64,000 nucleotides of DNA, from assembly GCA_040756375.1 (NCBI GenBank), contig JBFLZC010000018.1:45720-109719 (forward strand). Direction: 5' to 3'. How positions within the stretch are numbered: the stretch's first letter is position 1; every line of letters starts with the position of its first letter. Of this stretch, positions 17,059 through 26,033 are shown one piece after another. This stretch comes from VGSG01 sp040756375. GTDB lineage: Bacteria > Desulfobacterota > Desulfomonilia > Desulfomonilales > Desulfomonilaceae. The notes beneath the pieces were generated by a model. The model ran no database searches and was not told the DNA's origin. It saw only the letters and a list, made by a program, of their open reading frames with translations. The translations under genes and the position numbers were made by a program.

Positions 17059-19062
17059 ATGGATTGCTTTAACTTCGTCCGAAAATCGTTTGTTGTGGTT
17101 GCCAGTCTAGGGCTTGCTATTTTAACGTCCCAGCTTTCCTTCGCGCAGTCTCCTGCTCCGGACGCCACCGATTTCACCCGGGATGCAAACGTCGCTGTGC
17201 GCAAGAATCCTGTGCTCAAATGGGAAGACAAGCAGGACGAGGAATTCGCGAGACGTGGCTTCATCGCCACTGATCAGGATCTGGTCCTGAAAGACGCACG
17301 GGGCAATGTTATCTGGAACAACAAGGAATATGACGCGTTTCTAAAAGGAGAGGCGCCTCTCACCGTCAACCCCAGCTTGTGGCGTCATGCGGTGGTCAAC
17401 TCGATTCACGGGCTCTTCAAAGTCACTGACGGGGTGTACCAGGTTCGAGGCCAGTCCATCTCGAACATGACGATCATAGAAGGCAAGACAGGGTACATTG
17501 TTTTCGACCCGCACATTAGCGTTGAGAACGCGAAGAACAATCTGGCTCTGGTATTCCGACACGTAGGCCAGAAGCCGGTTGTTGCAGTGGCGTACTCTCA
17601 TTCCCATATCGATCATTTTGGTGGAGTGAAAGGCGTAACGTCCGAAGAAGACGTGAAGAACGGGAAAACGCGCATCATCGCTCCCACGGGATTCATGAAA
17701 GCCGCGATGAGCGAAAACGTGCTCGCGGGGAATGTGATGAGTCGGCGATCCATGTACATGTACGGCAACCTCCTGGAGAGAGGGCCGAAAGGCCAGATAG
17801 ATGCCGGTGCAGGCAAAACAGCCGAAGGAGGCACTCCGGGCTTGATCCCGCCGACACATCTGATCGACGAACAAGGCGCGCGAATGGAAATCGACGGTGT
17901 TGAGCTCGTATTTCAACTCGCGCCTGGTGAAGCCCCTGCAAATATGCACGTGTACCTTCCGCAGAAGAAGACGCTGTACATCGCGGACAACTGTTTTCAC
18001 AGCCTTCACAACTTGTACACCATTCGTGGTGCACAAACGCGGGATGCCCGACTCTGGGCCGATTCGATAGAGAAAGGGCTCCAATTCGAGGACGCTGAAA
18101 CGTTGATCGCGGGCCACAACTGGCCATGCTTCGGCAAGGACAACGTGCATGAGTACCTGAACAACCAGGTCGATATGCTCAGGTACGTGCACGACCAGAC
18201 CCTGCGGCTCATGAATAAGGGGTATAAGCCATCAGAAATCGCGGAACTAATCGAGTTGCCCCCAAACCTCGCGGATAAATGGTACGCGCGGAATTATTAC
18301 GGGCATGTCAAACATGACGTGCAAGGCATCTATAGCCTTTATCTGGGCTGGTACGACGGGAATCCCGCGCACCTTGATCCGCTGCCGCCTAGGGAAACCG
18401 GGAAACGTATGGTCGAATATATGGGCGGAGCCGACGCAGTCATAAGCAAAGCTCAGAAGGCGTTTGACCAAGGCCAATATCGCTGGGTAGCCCAGGTGCT
18501 CGATTATGTCGTCTGGGCTGAACCCGCGAACAAGAAGGCTCGTGAACTTGCAGCTGCCGCGCTTACCCAACTTGGGTACCAAACCGAGAACGCCACCTGG
18601 CGCAATGCGTACCTCACCGCGGCTTTCGAGCTACGAGAAGGCGTCCAAGCGGAAAAAGGCGCGGGTGTCGAAGGACGCCGTGCATTGATCATGGTAATAC
18701 CGTACACCGACCTATTCGACGCTCTGTCCGTTAGGCTCAACGGACCGAAAGCTTTCGGCAAACAAAGCACAATCAACTGGGAATTCACCGATTCCGGGGA
18801 AAAGTACGTAATGACTTTGCGGAACGCAGTTCTCAGCTATAAGAAGGGATCCAGCCCAAAGGCAGACTTAACGCTTACGCTTGCCAGGCTTGGGCTCCTG
18901 AAGCTCCTTTCCGGTATGGTACCCCTAGAGCTTCTGGAAACGACGGGGGAAGTCAAAGGCACTGGCGACAAAGAGAAGGTCAAGGAGTTGTTGGGACTCT
19001 TCGACCAACTCAGTCCCACTTTTCCCATCGTGACTCACGAACCGATCAGCCTCGCGAAGTAG
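17059..19062 (+). CDS. Secreted alkyl/aryl sulfatase (SdsA1-type, metallo-beta-lactamase fold)
   Basis: The ATG at 17059 follows AAAGGCGGG and yields a signal peptide (hydrophobic to about residue 30, LSFAQS). The mature part has the metallo-hydrolase zinc motif H181-S-H183-I-D185-H186 and further ligand regions, including GHNWPCFG near 352. An alkyl-sulfatase dimerisation domain (about 380-520) and a C-terminal SCP-2-like lipid-binding domain (about 530-667) follow. This three-domain order and the 667-residue length match SdsA1/BDS1. Such enzymes hydrolyse primary or secondary alkyl sulfates in the periplasm, giving an alcohol and sulfate. In a sulfate reducer, both products could be used. 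Its last 17 bases overlap a convergent antitoxin-like gene. Confidence 0.9.
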   Translation: MDCFNFVRKSFVVVASLGLAILTSQLSFAQSPAPDATDFTRDANVAVRKNPVLKWEDKQDEEFARRGFIATDQDLVLKDARGNVIWNNKEYDAFLKGEAPLTVNPSLWRHAVVNSIHGLFKVTDGVYQVRGQSISNMTIIEGKTGYIVFDPHISVENAKNNLALVFRHVGQKPVVAVAYSHSHIDHFGGVKGVTSEEDVKNGKTRIIAPTGFMKAAMSENVLAGNVMSRRSMYMYGNLLERGPKGQIDAGAGKTAEGGTPGLIPPTHLIDEQGARMEIDGVELVFQLAPGEAPANMHVYLPQKKTLYIADNCFHSLHNLYTIRGAQTRDARLWADSIEKGLQFEDAETLIAGHNWPCFGKDNVHEYLNNQVDMLRYVHDQTLRLMNKGYKPSEIAELIELPPNLADKWYARNYYGHVKHDVQGIYSLYLGWYDGNPAHLDPLPPRETGKRMVEYMGGADAVISKAQKAFDQGQYRWVAQVLDYVVWAEPANKKARELAAAALTQLGYQTENATWRNAYLTAAFELREGVQAEKGAGVEGRRALIMVIPYTDLFDALSVRLNGPKAFGKQSTINWEFTDSGEKYVMTLRNAVLSYKKGSSPKADLTLTLARLGLLKLLSGMVPLELLETTGEVKGTGDKEKVKELLGLFDQLSPTFPIVTHEPISLAK

Positions 19063-19303
19063 AGTTACCACGTTGGTAGGAGAGTTCGCGGATCTTATCC
19101 CATGTGGTGCTTGCGAGATGAGCTTGCAGGCCGGCGCCCCCGAAGGAGGCGTTTCGTAATCGGAAAGCCCTCCTCTTCCGACGGTCGGTAATTACGCGGC
19201 GCAAACCCTCCTCTACGAGGGCCTTCAGCGTGGTTCGTTCTTTGGTTGCCAGCTTTCGGGCTGAGGTGAGCAGGTCATCGGGTATCTGAATCGTGATTCT
19301 CAT
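19046..19303 (-). CDS. VapB-type antitoxin without a toxin partner
   Basis: The 85-residue protein starts MRITIQIPDDLLTSARKLA and continues with TLKALVEEGLRRVITDRR, the ribbon-helix-helix pattern of VapB/DUF2191 antitoxins. The frame is open eight codons further upstream but the family start is at 19303. In known systems the PIN-domain toxin gene follows immediately on the same strand. Here the next sequence downstream is the 3' end of the convergent alkyl-sulfatase, and the antitoxin stop lies 17 bases inside it. There is no room for a toxin and no toxin remnant that I can see. It is an orphan, possibly acting in trans. Confidence 0.7.
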   Translation of the reverse strand: MRITIQIPDDLLTSARKLATKERTTLKALVEEGLRRVITDRRKRRAFRLRNASFGGAGLQAHLASTTWDKIRELSYQRGNSTSRG

Positions 19304-19393
19304 ACGATTAACAATATGTGTTTTCAAGCCAGGAGGTCAAGAACGCCGCAACGTTCTTCGCTTGTCCCAGGTTTCGCTAGCGTGCTGACTCGT

Positions 19394-21814
19394 TCAGTGG
19401 TGCTCCGTGTCGTTTATACGGACCTTCAGTCGACCGGCGAGTTCGGGGAATGCCGTGGGGAGCCCTCTGCCATTGTTCTGCACAAGCTTCGCGATTCTAA
19501 AAAAAACAATCTGGGCTTCACCCAGTTGGACAGAGATCTCCAGATCACGGCAGAGGTCGAGAAATCGGAGCACGTGTTCCGGCGCGGCCCCGTGCCAGGG
19601 CGACTTGCCCAGTTTTGAGAGCAGGTCGATGATTCGAGCCCTGATCAGCTTTTCCGCGGACGCGGTGTCGAGGGAAATCCGCCAGGAGCGAGCCTCTTCC
19701 AGGATTTGCTGGAGCCCATCGGGAAACACGCCTTTCGCAAGCTTGGCCAGTTCGTGATGCAGACGCCGATTCAACGCGAATCGTGCGGCTGCGAGGAAGG
19801 TATCGGGGATCTCGATTCCCGTCTCCATGATCAACGCGATGAATTCTTTGTTCTTTTCATAGAAGTCCTCAAAGAGCCCTGCCTGCTCTTCATACATCAT
19901 GCGGGTGACCCTATGGATAATGCGGGATCGCTCTTCGACGAAAAGATCGGGGAGCGCGAAATACGCCCCAGGGAAGTCAGCGTCCAACGTTCTGATCAGT
20001 TCGGTCGACGACTGCCGCTGGAAGGAGTGGACAAGGCCATCTTTCAGTGCTGGGTAATCGTCAACTCCTGCCAGGTCTTTTACCGAGCATCTCAGGTCCG
20101 CCCCTCCCAGATAGAGCAGGGTTGAAGCGAATGAACGGCTTTCCGTTGTGACGGTGTCCACAAGGGACATACGGCTGATCAGGAACAAGCGTTCGCCTGC
20201 CTTTTCCCTGGTCGAATCCTGGATGTGAACACGGTAGCAGTATAAGTCGCTCTTTTCTCGGAGATCTTCGAACGCGGACAAGATCGTCGCATGCGCAGCG
20301 ACCTTGGGCAGTTCAACCTTTTGGGGCCAGACTTTCTGAGCAAAGATTTCGTCTCCGCTCAGGAACGGCCGTTGATTGCTCCGTGCGTTGGAAAGCTCGT
20401 TCAGAAAATCGTCCTTCAGGTTCGGATCGAAGGATTCAGCAAGTTGCAGGACACGGGCCGCGTACTTGAGGATTTGGAGGGTCTCGATGCCCAGGATGTC
20501 GTCAAAGAACCAGCCGCAACTTGTATAGATCATCATGCGGTTGCGCTGCAATTCCAGCAGCTTGAGTGCCGCGACCTTCTCGTCTTCTTCCAGCCGCCGG
20601 CTTTGATGGCGCTGGAGGAACCTGTTCACGTTCCTGCGCTTGTGGAGGAGCACGGAAACGTAGTCGTCACGGGCTTGCCATGGATCTTTGAAAAAATTCG
20701 GAGCCAATCGAGCGTAGATCGGGTCGACTCGATCGCGCAGCAGGTCCATAGCCCGTTTCAGTGAAACGCGCCATTTCTGGTTCCAGCCGGGTTTGTGGCC
20801 CACGTTGCATCCGCAGTCCTCACTCCACCTGCCCACGCCGTGGGCGCAGCTCCATGCCGAGTGCTCAAGGATCTCCACTTCGGCTGTGGGAGGGCACTTT
20901 TCGAGGTGTTCTCCATAGTTGGTCAATTGCACGCCCGGCTCTTTGCTGAGCCGCGATATCGCAAAGGCCAGAGCCATCTCGCCGAATCGGTGATGGTGGC
21001 CGTACGATTCACCGTCTGTGGCGATATGGACAAGCTGGGTCCAGGCCCGAGTATCTGAAAAGGCCGTGAGCAAGCGGCTTTTGAACTCTTCGCCGCTATT
21101 GAGCAGGCGCTCGAACGCAATCGCCTGGGAAATGGGACCGTCATAGAAGAACAGGACGATACTCCGGCCTTGCGACAAGTTGCAGATATAGGGCCTCGTG
21201 GGGTCAATTGCGGCTCCGTCCACGGTTACCCACGGGCCGCGAGCCGATTCCCGGAAGCGCCGGGCTTGCCGAGGTGCAAGTATGGTGAAGCGAATACCGT
21301 TTTGGACCAGAATTTCCAGGGTCTCACTATCGACCGCGGTTTCGGGGAGCCACATGCCTTCCGGGTCTCGTCCAAACCGATGCTCGAAGTCTCTGATTCC
21401 CCAAAGGATCTGCGTCGCCTTGTCCCTCGTGGACGCTAACGGGAGTATGGTGTGGTGAAAGGCCTGCGCGAGCGCATTGCCATGACCCGATCGAGCCTTG
21501 CAGCTGGTTGCATCCGCTTCGATTATGGCCTCATACGTTTCCGGGACATACCTTTCCAGCCAAGGGAGCAGCGTTGGGCCGAAGTCGAAGCTGATGTGTT
21601 CGTAATTGTTGACGATATCTACCAGCCAGTCTTGCGAATCGAATATCCTGGCGTGTGTATTCGGCGTGTAGCATTCTTCGGCGATCCGGTGGTTCCAGTC
21701 GTGCCAAGGATGAGCGGAATCCTGGACTTCGATCTCTTCCAGCCACGGGTTCTCTCGGGGCGGCTGATAGAAATGACCGTGTATGCAGATGTAGCGGAGA
21801 GACGGGGGTTGCAT
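19394..21814 (-). CDS. Glycoside hydrolase family 57 / DUF3536 protein
   Basis: This 806-residue protein has the GH57 signatures: HGHFYQPPRENPW (region 1, about 12-24), EGMWLPETAVD with the putative nucleophile E158 (region 3) and HIATDGESYGHHH with the putative acid/base D267 (region 4). The C-terminal half (about 300-800) is the DUF3536 extension, mostly helical. Enzymes of this type act on alpha-glucans (amylase, branching or transglycosylase activities), but the DUF3536 group is uncharacterised as far as I know. No signal peptide is present, so it should act in the cytosol, probably on storage glycogen. The start follows an AGGAG site. It is transcribed alone. Confidence 0.88.
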   Translation of the reverse strand: MQPPSLRYICIHGHFYQPPRENPWLEEIEVQDSAHPWHDWNHRIAEECYTPNTHARIFDSQDWLVDIVNNYEHISFDFGPTLLPWLERYVPETYEAIIEADATSCKARSGHGNALAQAFHHTILPLASTRDKATQILWGIRDFEHRFGRDPEGMWLPETAVDSETLEILVQNGIRFTILAPRQARRFRESARGPWVTVDGAAIDPTRPYICNLSQGRSIVLFFYDGPISQAIAFERLLNSGEEFKSRLLTAFSDTRAWTQLVHIATDGESYGHHHRFGEMALAFAISRLSKEPGVQLTNYGEHLEKCPPTAEVEILEHSAWSCAHGVGRWSEDCGCNVGHKPGWNQKWRVSLKRAMDLLRDRVDPIYARLAPNFFKDPWQARDDYVSVLLHKRRNVNRFLQRHQSRRLEEDEKVAALKLLELQRNRMMIYTSCGWFFDDILGIETLQILKYAARVLQLAESFDPNLKDDFLNELSNARSNQRPFLSGDEIFAQKVWPQKVELPKVAAHATILSAFEDLREKSDLYCYRVHIQDSTREKAGERLFLISRMSLVDTVTTESRSFASTLLYLGGADLRCSVKDLAGVDDYPALKDGLVHSFQRQSSTELIRTLDADFPGAYFALPDLFVEERSRIIHRVTRMMYEEQAGLFEDFYEKNKEFIALIMETGIEIPDTFLAAARFALNRRLHHELAKLAKGVFPDGLQQILEEARSWRISLDTASAEKLIRARIIDLLSKLGKSPWHGAAPEHVLRFLDLCRDLEISVQLGEAQIVFFRIAKLVQNNGRGLPTAFPELAGRLKVRINDTEHH

Positions 21815-22054
21815 GATTGACTCCTGCTGGCCCGGCCCGTTTGAGGACGCGGATCAACGATCTACGACGCTGTTCTTATCGGCACCTACGGTTGTTGTAC
21901 ATGCATGTCAACAGAATGGCCGATTCCTGGGTAACACGAGACACCGACAAGATACGAGAATAGCCTTAACCGTAGCCAAGGAAAACCTTTTTCTGCCGCG
22001 AGCGCCTCCACAGCTCTGCTGCGACGGTCCGAAGTTGTCAAGCGCAGGGAAAGA

Positions 22055-22083
22055 TTGACAATCAGCGGCATTCATTCTAGTAT
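22055..22083 (+). promoter_or_regulatory. Sigma-70-type promoter of the hyuA-hyuB-paaK operon
   Basis: A perfect -35 box TTGACA (22055-22060) is followed after exactly 17 bases by TAGTAT (22078-22083), five matches of six to the consensus -10. Transcription would begin near 22090, leaving a leader of about 50 bases before the ATG at 22142, which has AAGGGG upstream. This is one of the best-scoring promoters I can see in the window. Confidence 0.68.
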
Positions 22084-22141
22084 CAGAGGCTCTCCGGCCG
22101 CATCGATACACAGTTCTCGCCTTCACAATCAAGGGGTTGCC

Positions 22142-24247
22142 ATGAGATTCAAGATCGGCATCGACGTAGGCGGCACGTTCACTGACTTCCTCCTCACCCG
22201 CTCTGACGGCCAATCCCAGACCTACAAAGTGCTTTCAACCCCGAAAGACCCATCCATTGCCACCATGCAGGGCATCTCGGACATGGCCCGCGATGAAGGA
22301 ATGACCTTGAAGGATTTTCTCCGGGCGGTGGACGTCATTGTGCATGGAACCACCGTCACTACCAATGCGGTCCTTACCTATCGCGGCGCAAAGACCGGGC
22401 TGATTACCACCCAGGGCGTAAGAGACGCTCTGGAAATGCGTCGAGGCATCCGAGAAGAGCAGTACAATAATCGGTACGCTAATGCAGTGCCGCTGGTGCC
22501 ACGGTACCTGCGTCTGCCGGTAACAGGTCGACTCGACTATGCCGGGAAGGAAATCACCCCGCTGGATGAAGCGGAAGTGAGATCCAACGTGGAGCTGCTC
22601 AAGAAAGAAGGGGTCCAAGCCGTCGCAATATGCTTCATGAATTCCTTCGCGAACCGAGACCACGAAGATCGAGCTCTAAAGATCGTGCGAGAGCTCATGC
22701 CTGATGCATACCTGTCCGCGTCAGTGGATGTTCTGCCGTCCATACGGTTCTACGATCGGGTCTCCACCACGGTGCTCAATGCATACGTAGGACCTATCCT
22801 GAGACGATACCTGCAGAATCTCCTCAAGAAGCTAGATGAGGCCGGTTTTCCCAATGTGCTGCTTATCATGCAATCCAATGGGGGCGTGGTTTCTCCGCGG
22901 CTGGCAATGGAAAACGCGGCCACCACGCTGCTTTCCGGTCCCGCGGGAGGCCCTGTGGCGGGCATAGTGTACGCCGGGGTCCAGAGATATGACGACTCGA
23001 TCACCATGGACATGGGCGGCACGTCCTTTGATTGCGCACTGATAAAGGACGCGCGGCCGTTCACCACCACGGTGGGTGAGATCAGCAGGCTCAGATTGGC
23101 GCTCCCGATGCTCAATGTGGTGACCATCGGTGCGGGTGGAGGCTCCATTGGCTGGATAGACGAAGGCGGTCTGCTGAGAATGGGCCCACAAAGCGCTTCG
23201 TCCGATCCTGGGCCCGCATGTTACGGATTGGGCGGCGAAGAACCCACGTGCACGGACGCGGACTTGATCCTGGGTTACCTCGATCCGGATTACTTCGCTG
23301 GCGGCCGCATGAAACTCTACAAGGACAAGGCCGAGAAGGCCATTCTGGAAAAGATCGGCAAACCGCTCGGATACGACCTTCATGAGGCCGCGGCCGGCAT
23401 GTACCGCGTGATCAATGTGAATATGGCCGCTGCAGTGCGAGAAGTCGCGGTGCAGCACGGGCAGGATCCACGGGATTTTCCGCTGGTAGTGGCGGGAGGC
23501 GCAGGTCCCAACCACGCGTGCATGATTGCCCGTGAACTGGAAAATCCGGTGCTGATCGTTCCGCGGGAATCTTCCATCTTCTGCGCCGCGGGCATGCTCA
23601 TGTCGGATCTCAAGCACAATTTTGTCCGCACGTACCCAGTGCTGTTGAAGGACGCGGACAGAAAGACCTTTCAGCGTCTGTTCGAGGAAATGAAGAAGGA
23701 AGGAACCGACCTTCTCGACTCCGAAGGGATCGGAGAGTCCGAGATCGTGTATCGGTACTCGCTCGACCTCAGGTACGTGAAGCAGTACCACGAGGTCGAA
23801 GTTGAAGTTTCCGCAGAGGAGGTCGGGCTATTCAACGTGCTGGCAATGGCGGCCAAGTTCCATCCTGCGCACAACGCCCTGTACGGATACTCGCTGGAGG
23901 AAGAAGGCACGCCGGTAGAGCTCATCAACATGAGGGTTGTTTGCATCGGTCAGACGGAGAAGCCGGAGTTCCAGCAGCAGGATTTCGCGGGTGAAGATCC
24001 TTCCCGAGCATACAAAAAGGACCGTGAGGTGTACATGCCGCTCCAGAAGGAATTTCGCAAGGTGCCGGTCTTTGACGGCCTTGCGCTGAGGTTCGGCAAT
24101 CGGATCGAGGGGCCTGCGATTATAGAACAGGTCAACACAACTACATTCGTGACCGGGGAATTCAATGTGCTCACGGACCGGTACGGCAGCTTCACCATGT
24201 ATCTGAAAGATCGGGAGGATGAGGTAAAAAGGAGGATTCTCGCATGA
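22142..24247 (+). CDS. Hydantoinase A / oxoprolinase-family ATPase subunit (ketone-carboxylase-like)
   Basis: From the ATG at 22142 the product is 701 residues and begins MRFKIGIDVGGTFTDFLL, the phosphate-binding start of the Hydant_A_N domain (to about 185). It is followed by the ASKHA ATPase-like hydantoinase A domain (about 205-495, with MDMGGTSFDCALI) and a C-terminal domain. The length and domains match N-methylhydantoinase A, acetone carboxylase beta and acetophenone carboxylase subunits. These couple ATP hydrolysis to activation of a carbonyl substrate or bicarbonate. The next gene overlaps by four bases and encodes the partner B subunit. The PaaK-type ligase downstream makes a ketone carboxylase more likely than a hydantoinase; this is inference. 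Confidence 0.88.
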   Translation: MRFKIGIDVGGTFTDFLLTRSDGQSQTYKVLSTPKDPSIATMQGISDMARDEGMTLKDFLRAVDVIVHGTTVTTNAVLTYRGAKTGLITTQGVRDALEMRRGIREEQYNNRYANAVPLVPRYLRLPVTGRLDYAGKEITPLDEAEVRSNVELLKKEGVQAVAICFMNSFANRDHEDRALKIVRELMPDAYLSASVDVLPSIRFYDRVSTTVLNAYVGPILRRYLQNLLKKLDEAGFPNVLLIMQSNGGVVSPRLAMENAATTLLSGPAGGPVAGIVYAGVQRYDDSITMDMGGTSFDCALIKDARPFTTTVGEISRLRLALPMLNVVTIGAGGGSIGWIDEGGLLRMGPQSASSDPGPACYGLGGEEPTCTDADLILGYLDPDYFAGGRMKLYKDKAEKAILEKIGKPLGYDLHEAAAGMYRVINVNMAAAVREVAVQHGQDPRDFPLVVAGGAGPNHACMIARELENPVLIVPRESSIFCAAGMLMSDLKHNFVRTYPVLLKDADRKTFQRLFEEMKKEGTDLLDSEGIGESEIVYRYSLDLRYVKQYHEVEVEVSAEEVGLFNVLAMAAKFHPAHNALYGYSLEEEGTPVELINMRVVCIGQTEKPEFQQQDFAGEDPSRAYKKDREVYMPLQKEFRKVPVFDGLALRFGNRIEGPAIIEQVNTTTFVTGEFNVLTDRYGSFTMYLKDREDEVKRRILA

Positions 24248-25995
24248 GCGTCCAGATCGACAAGGTCCTGGTCTCGATTCTCCAGCGCCGCCTCAAATCG
24301 ATCACCGAAGAAATGAGCATCGCGCTCACCATGACGACCCGATCGCCCATTCTCTGCGAAGCAAAAGACTTCGTGACCGGCCTGTACGACGCAAAAGGCA
24401 AGATGTTGGAACAAACCGAGAATCTCCCTATCCTTTCGTTTTCCCTTGGACCGGTCTGCGAGTACATTGTCAAGTACTTCGGTGACGAGATCTATCCGGG
24501 CGACGTCATCTTCCACAACGACGTTTTCTCCATGGGCAACCAAAACAACGATGTTGCCGCGTACAAACCGATATTTCACAAAGATAGCCTCGTGGGATGG
24601 GCCGCGTGCAAAGGCCATCAGGCGGACATCGGTGGAGCGGTCCAGGGCGGGTATAATCCCAACGCGACAGAAGTGTGGCAGGAAGCGCTCCGCATACCTC
24701 CAGTCAAGGTCTACGAGAAAGGAAAGCTGCGCAAGGACGTGTGGGACCTTATCTTCGCCAATATCAGGCTGGATATTGTCGCGGAAGACATGAAGGCGGA
24801 AATCGGCTCCTGCGTGGTAGGGGAACGTGGCTTGCTTCGACTCGTCGAGCGATACGGGCTGGAGGCCTTTGAAGCTCACAAAGAGTATCTGTTCAACTCC
24901 ACGGAAAAGATGATGCGTGCGGAGCTGCGTTCCATCCCGAACGGCGTGTATCACGGGGAATCCACCTGTTACTACGACGGGAAGAATCCGGGTTCCGAGT
25001 ACACCATCAGGGTGAAGATCACCGTGGAAGACGAAGAGATCCGCTTTGACTACTCCGAGACGGACGCTCAGACCACCGGATTCGTCAACGGCACGTACAC
25101 GTCCAGCGCGTCCGCGACGGTTCTGACCTTCCTGCAAATGGTCAACCCGGATATTCCGCACAATGACGGGATGGTCAGACCGATCAAGATCATCATTCCT
25201 GTGGGGACCATTCTCAATGCGGCCTATCCCGCGGCCACCACATACGGCAACCATCTGTGTCCGAATAATGCGGACGCAATTATGAGGGCTCTGGGCCCGG
25301 TGATTCCGGATCGGGTCACTGCGGAATGGAACGAGCTGCTCTGTTCGCTGACCACAGGAATCGATCCCCGGAAAAAGACGCCGTACGTGGACATCGGATT
25401 CATGGGGCTCAAAGGAGGCTCCGGCGCGATCAGGGGTTTTGACGGATACGATCACATTGGGATGATTGACGCCTCGGGCGGTGTTCTTGATCAGGACTAC
25501 GAGATGTTCGAGCAGCAAACGCCCCATCTATTGCTCAAGCATGAATATTGGCAGGACTCCGCGGGTCCCGGACAGTGGCGAGGGGGGCTGGGGGTTGAAA
25601 CCGAGTTTGTCATCGGATCGGACAACACCAAGGTGGTCACGTTCGGCGACGGCGACGTGGAACCCGCACGCGGGGCCCACGGCGGAATGGACGGCACCCT
25701 GAACAAGATAGAACTCACCTATCCTGACGGCAAATATTACCTCTGCACTACCAAAGATCTTATCGAAGGGGTCCGGAAGGGGACGGTCTACTTCCAACAA
25801 GCGGGTGGTGGCGGCGGATACGGGGATCCATTCGCGCGGCCGGCTGAAAAAGTTGCTCAAGAGGTGCGAAACGGGATCATCTCGTTGGAGACGGCACGCC
25901 GCGACTATGGTGTGGTGGTTGATCCGGAGACTTTACAGGTGATCAAGGACGAAACCAAGAAGATCAGGAGCGCGCGACCGGTAAAGGTACTCTGA
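24244..25995 (+). CDS. Hydantoinase B / oxoprolinase-family catalytic subunit (ketone-carboxylase-like)
   Basis: This 583-residue protein is a full-length hydantoinase B domain, with typical stretches such as DVIFHNDVFSMGNQNNDV, GHQADIGG and AGGGGGYGDPFARP near the C-terminus. The latter is the usual closing motif of N-methylhydantoinase B and of acetone/acetophenone carboxylase alpha subunits. The gene overlaps hyuA through ATGA, so the two subunits are made together. It has a GSGAIRGFDG segment in the place where family members carry metal- and substrate-binding residues. No gamma subunit like that of acetone carboxylase follows, which argues for the acetophenone-carboxylase or hydantoinase groups. 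Confidence 0.88.
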   Translation: MSVQIDKVLVSILQRRLKSITEEMSIALTMTTRSPILCEAKDFVTGLYDAKGKMLEQTENLPILSFSLGPVCEYIVKYFGDEIYPGDVIFHNDVFSMGNQNNDVAAYKPIFHKDSLVGWAACKGHQADIGGAVQGGYNPNATEVWQEALRIPPVKVYEKGKLRKDVWDLIFANIRLDIVAEDMKAEIGSCVVGERGLLRLVERYGLEAFEAHKEYLFNSTEKMMRAELRSIPNGVYHGESTCYYDGKNPGSEYTIRVKITVEDEEIRFDYSETDAQTTGFVNGTYTSSASATVLTFLQMVNPDIPHNDGMVRPIKIIIPVGTILNAAYPAATTYGNHLCPNNADAIMRALGPVIPDRVTAEWNELLCSLTTGIDPRKKTPYVDIGFMGLKGGSGAIRGFDGYDHIGMIDASGGVLDQDYEMFEQQTPHLLLKHEYWQDSAGPGQWRGGLGVETEFVIGSDNTKVVTFGDGDVEPARGAHGGMDGTLNKIELTYPDGKYYLCTTKDLIEGVRKGTVYFQQAGGGGGYGDPFARPAEKVAQEVRNGIISLETARRDYGVVVDPETLQVIKDETKKIRSARPVKVL

Positions 25996-26033
25996 CAGCG
26001 GTCCGGGACGCTTTTGGAGAACTAGGCGATTTC

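Noticed and set aside
17341..18192. 283-residue minus-strand frame inside the alkyl-sulfatase gene
   Set aside because: Antisense shadow of a gene with complete family motifs.
23950..25527. Long (525-residue) minus-strand frame across the HyuA/HyuB genes
   Set aside because: It lies antisense to genes with clear motifs. GC-rich codon usage creates long antisense frames, and the translation is Arg/His/Val-rich without family patterns.
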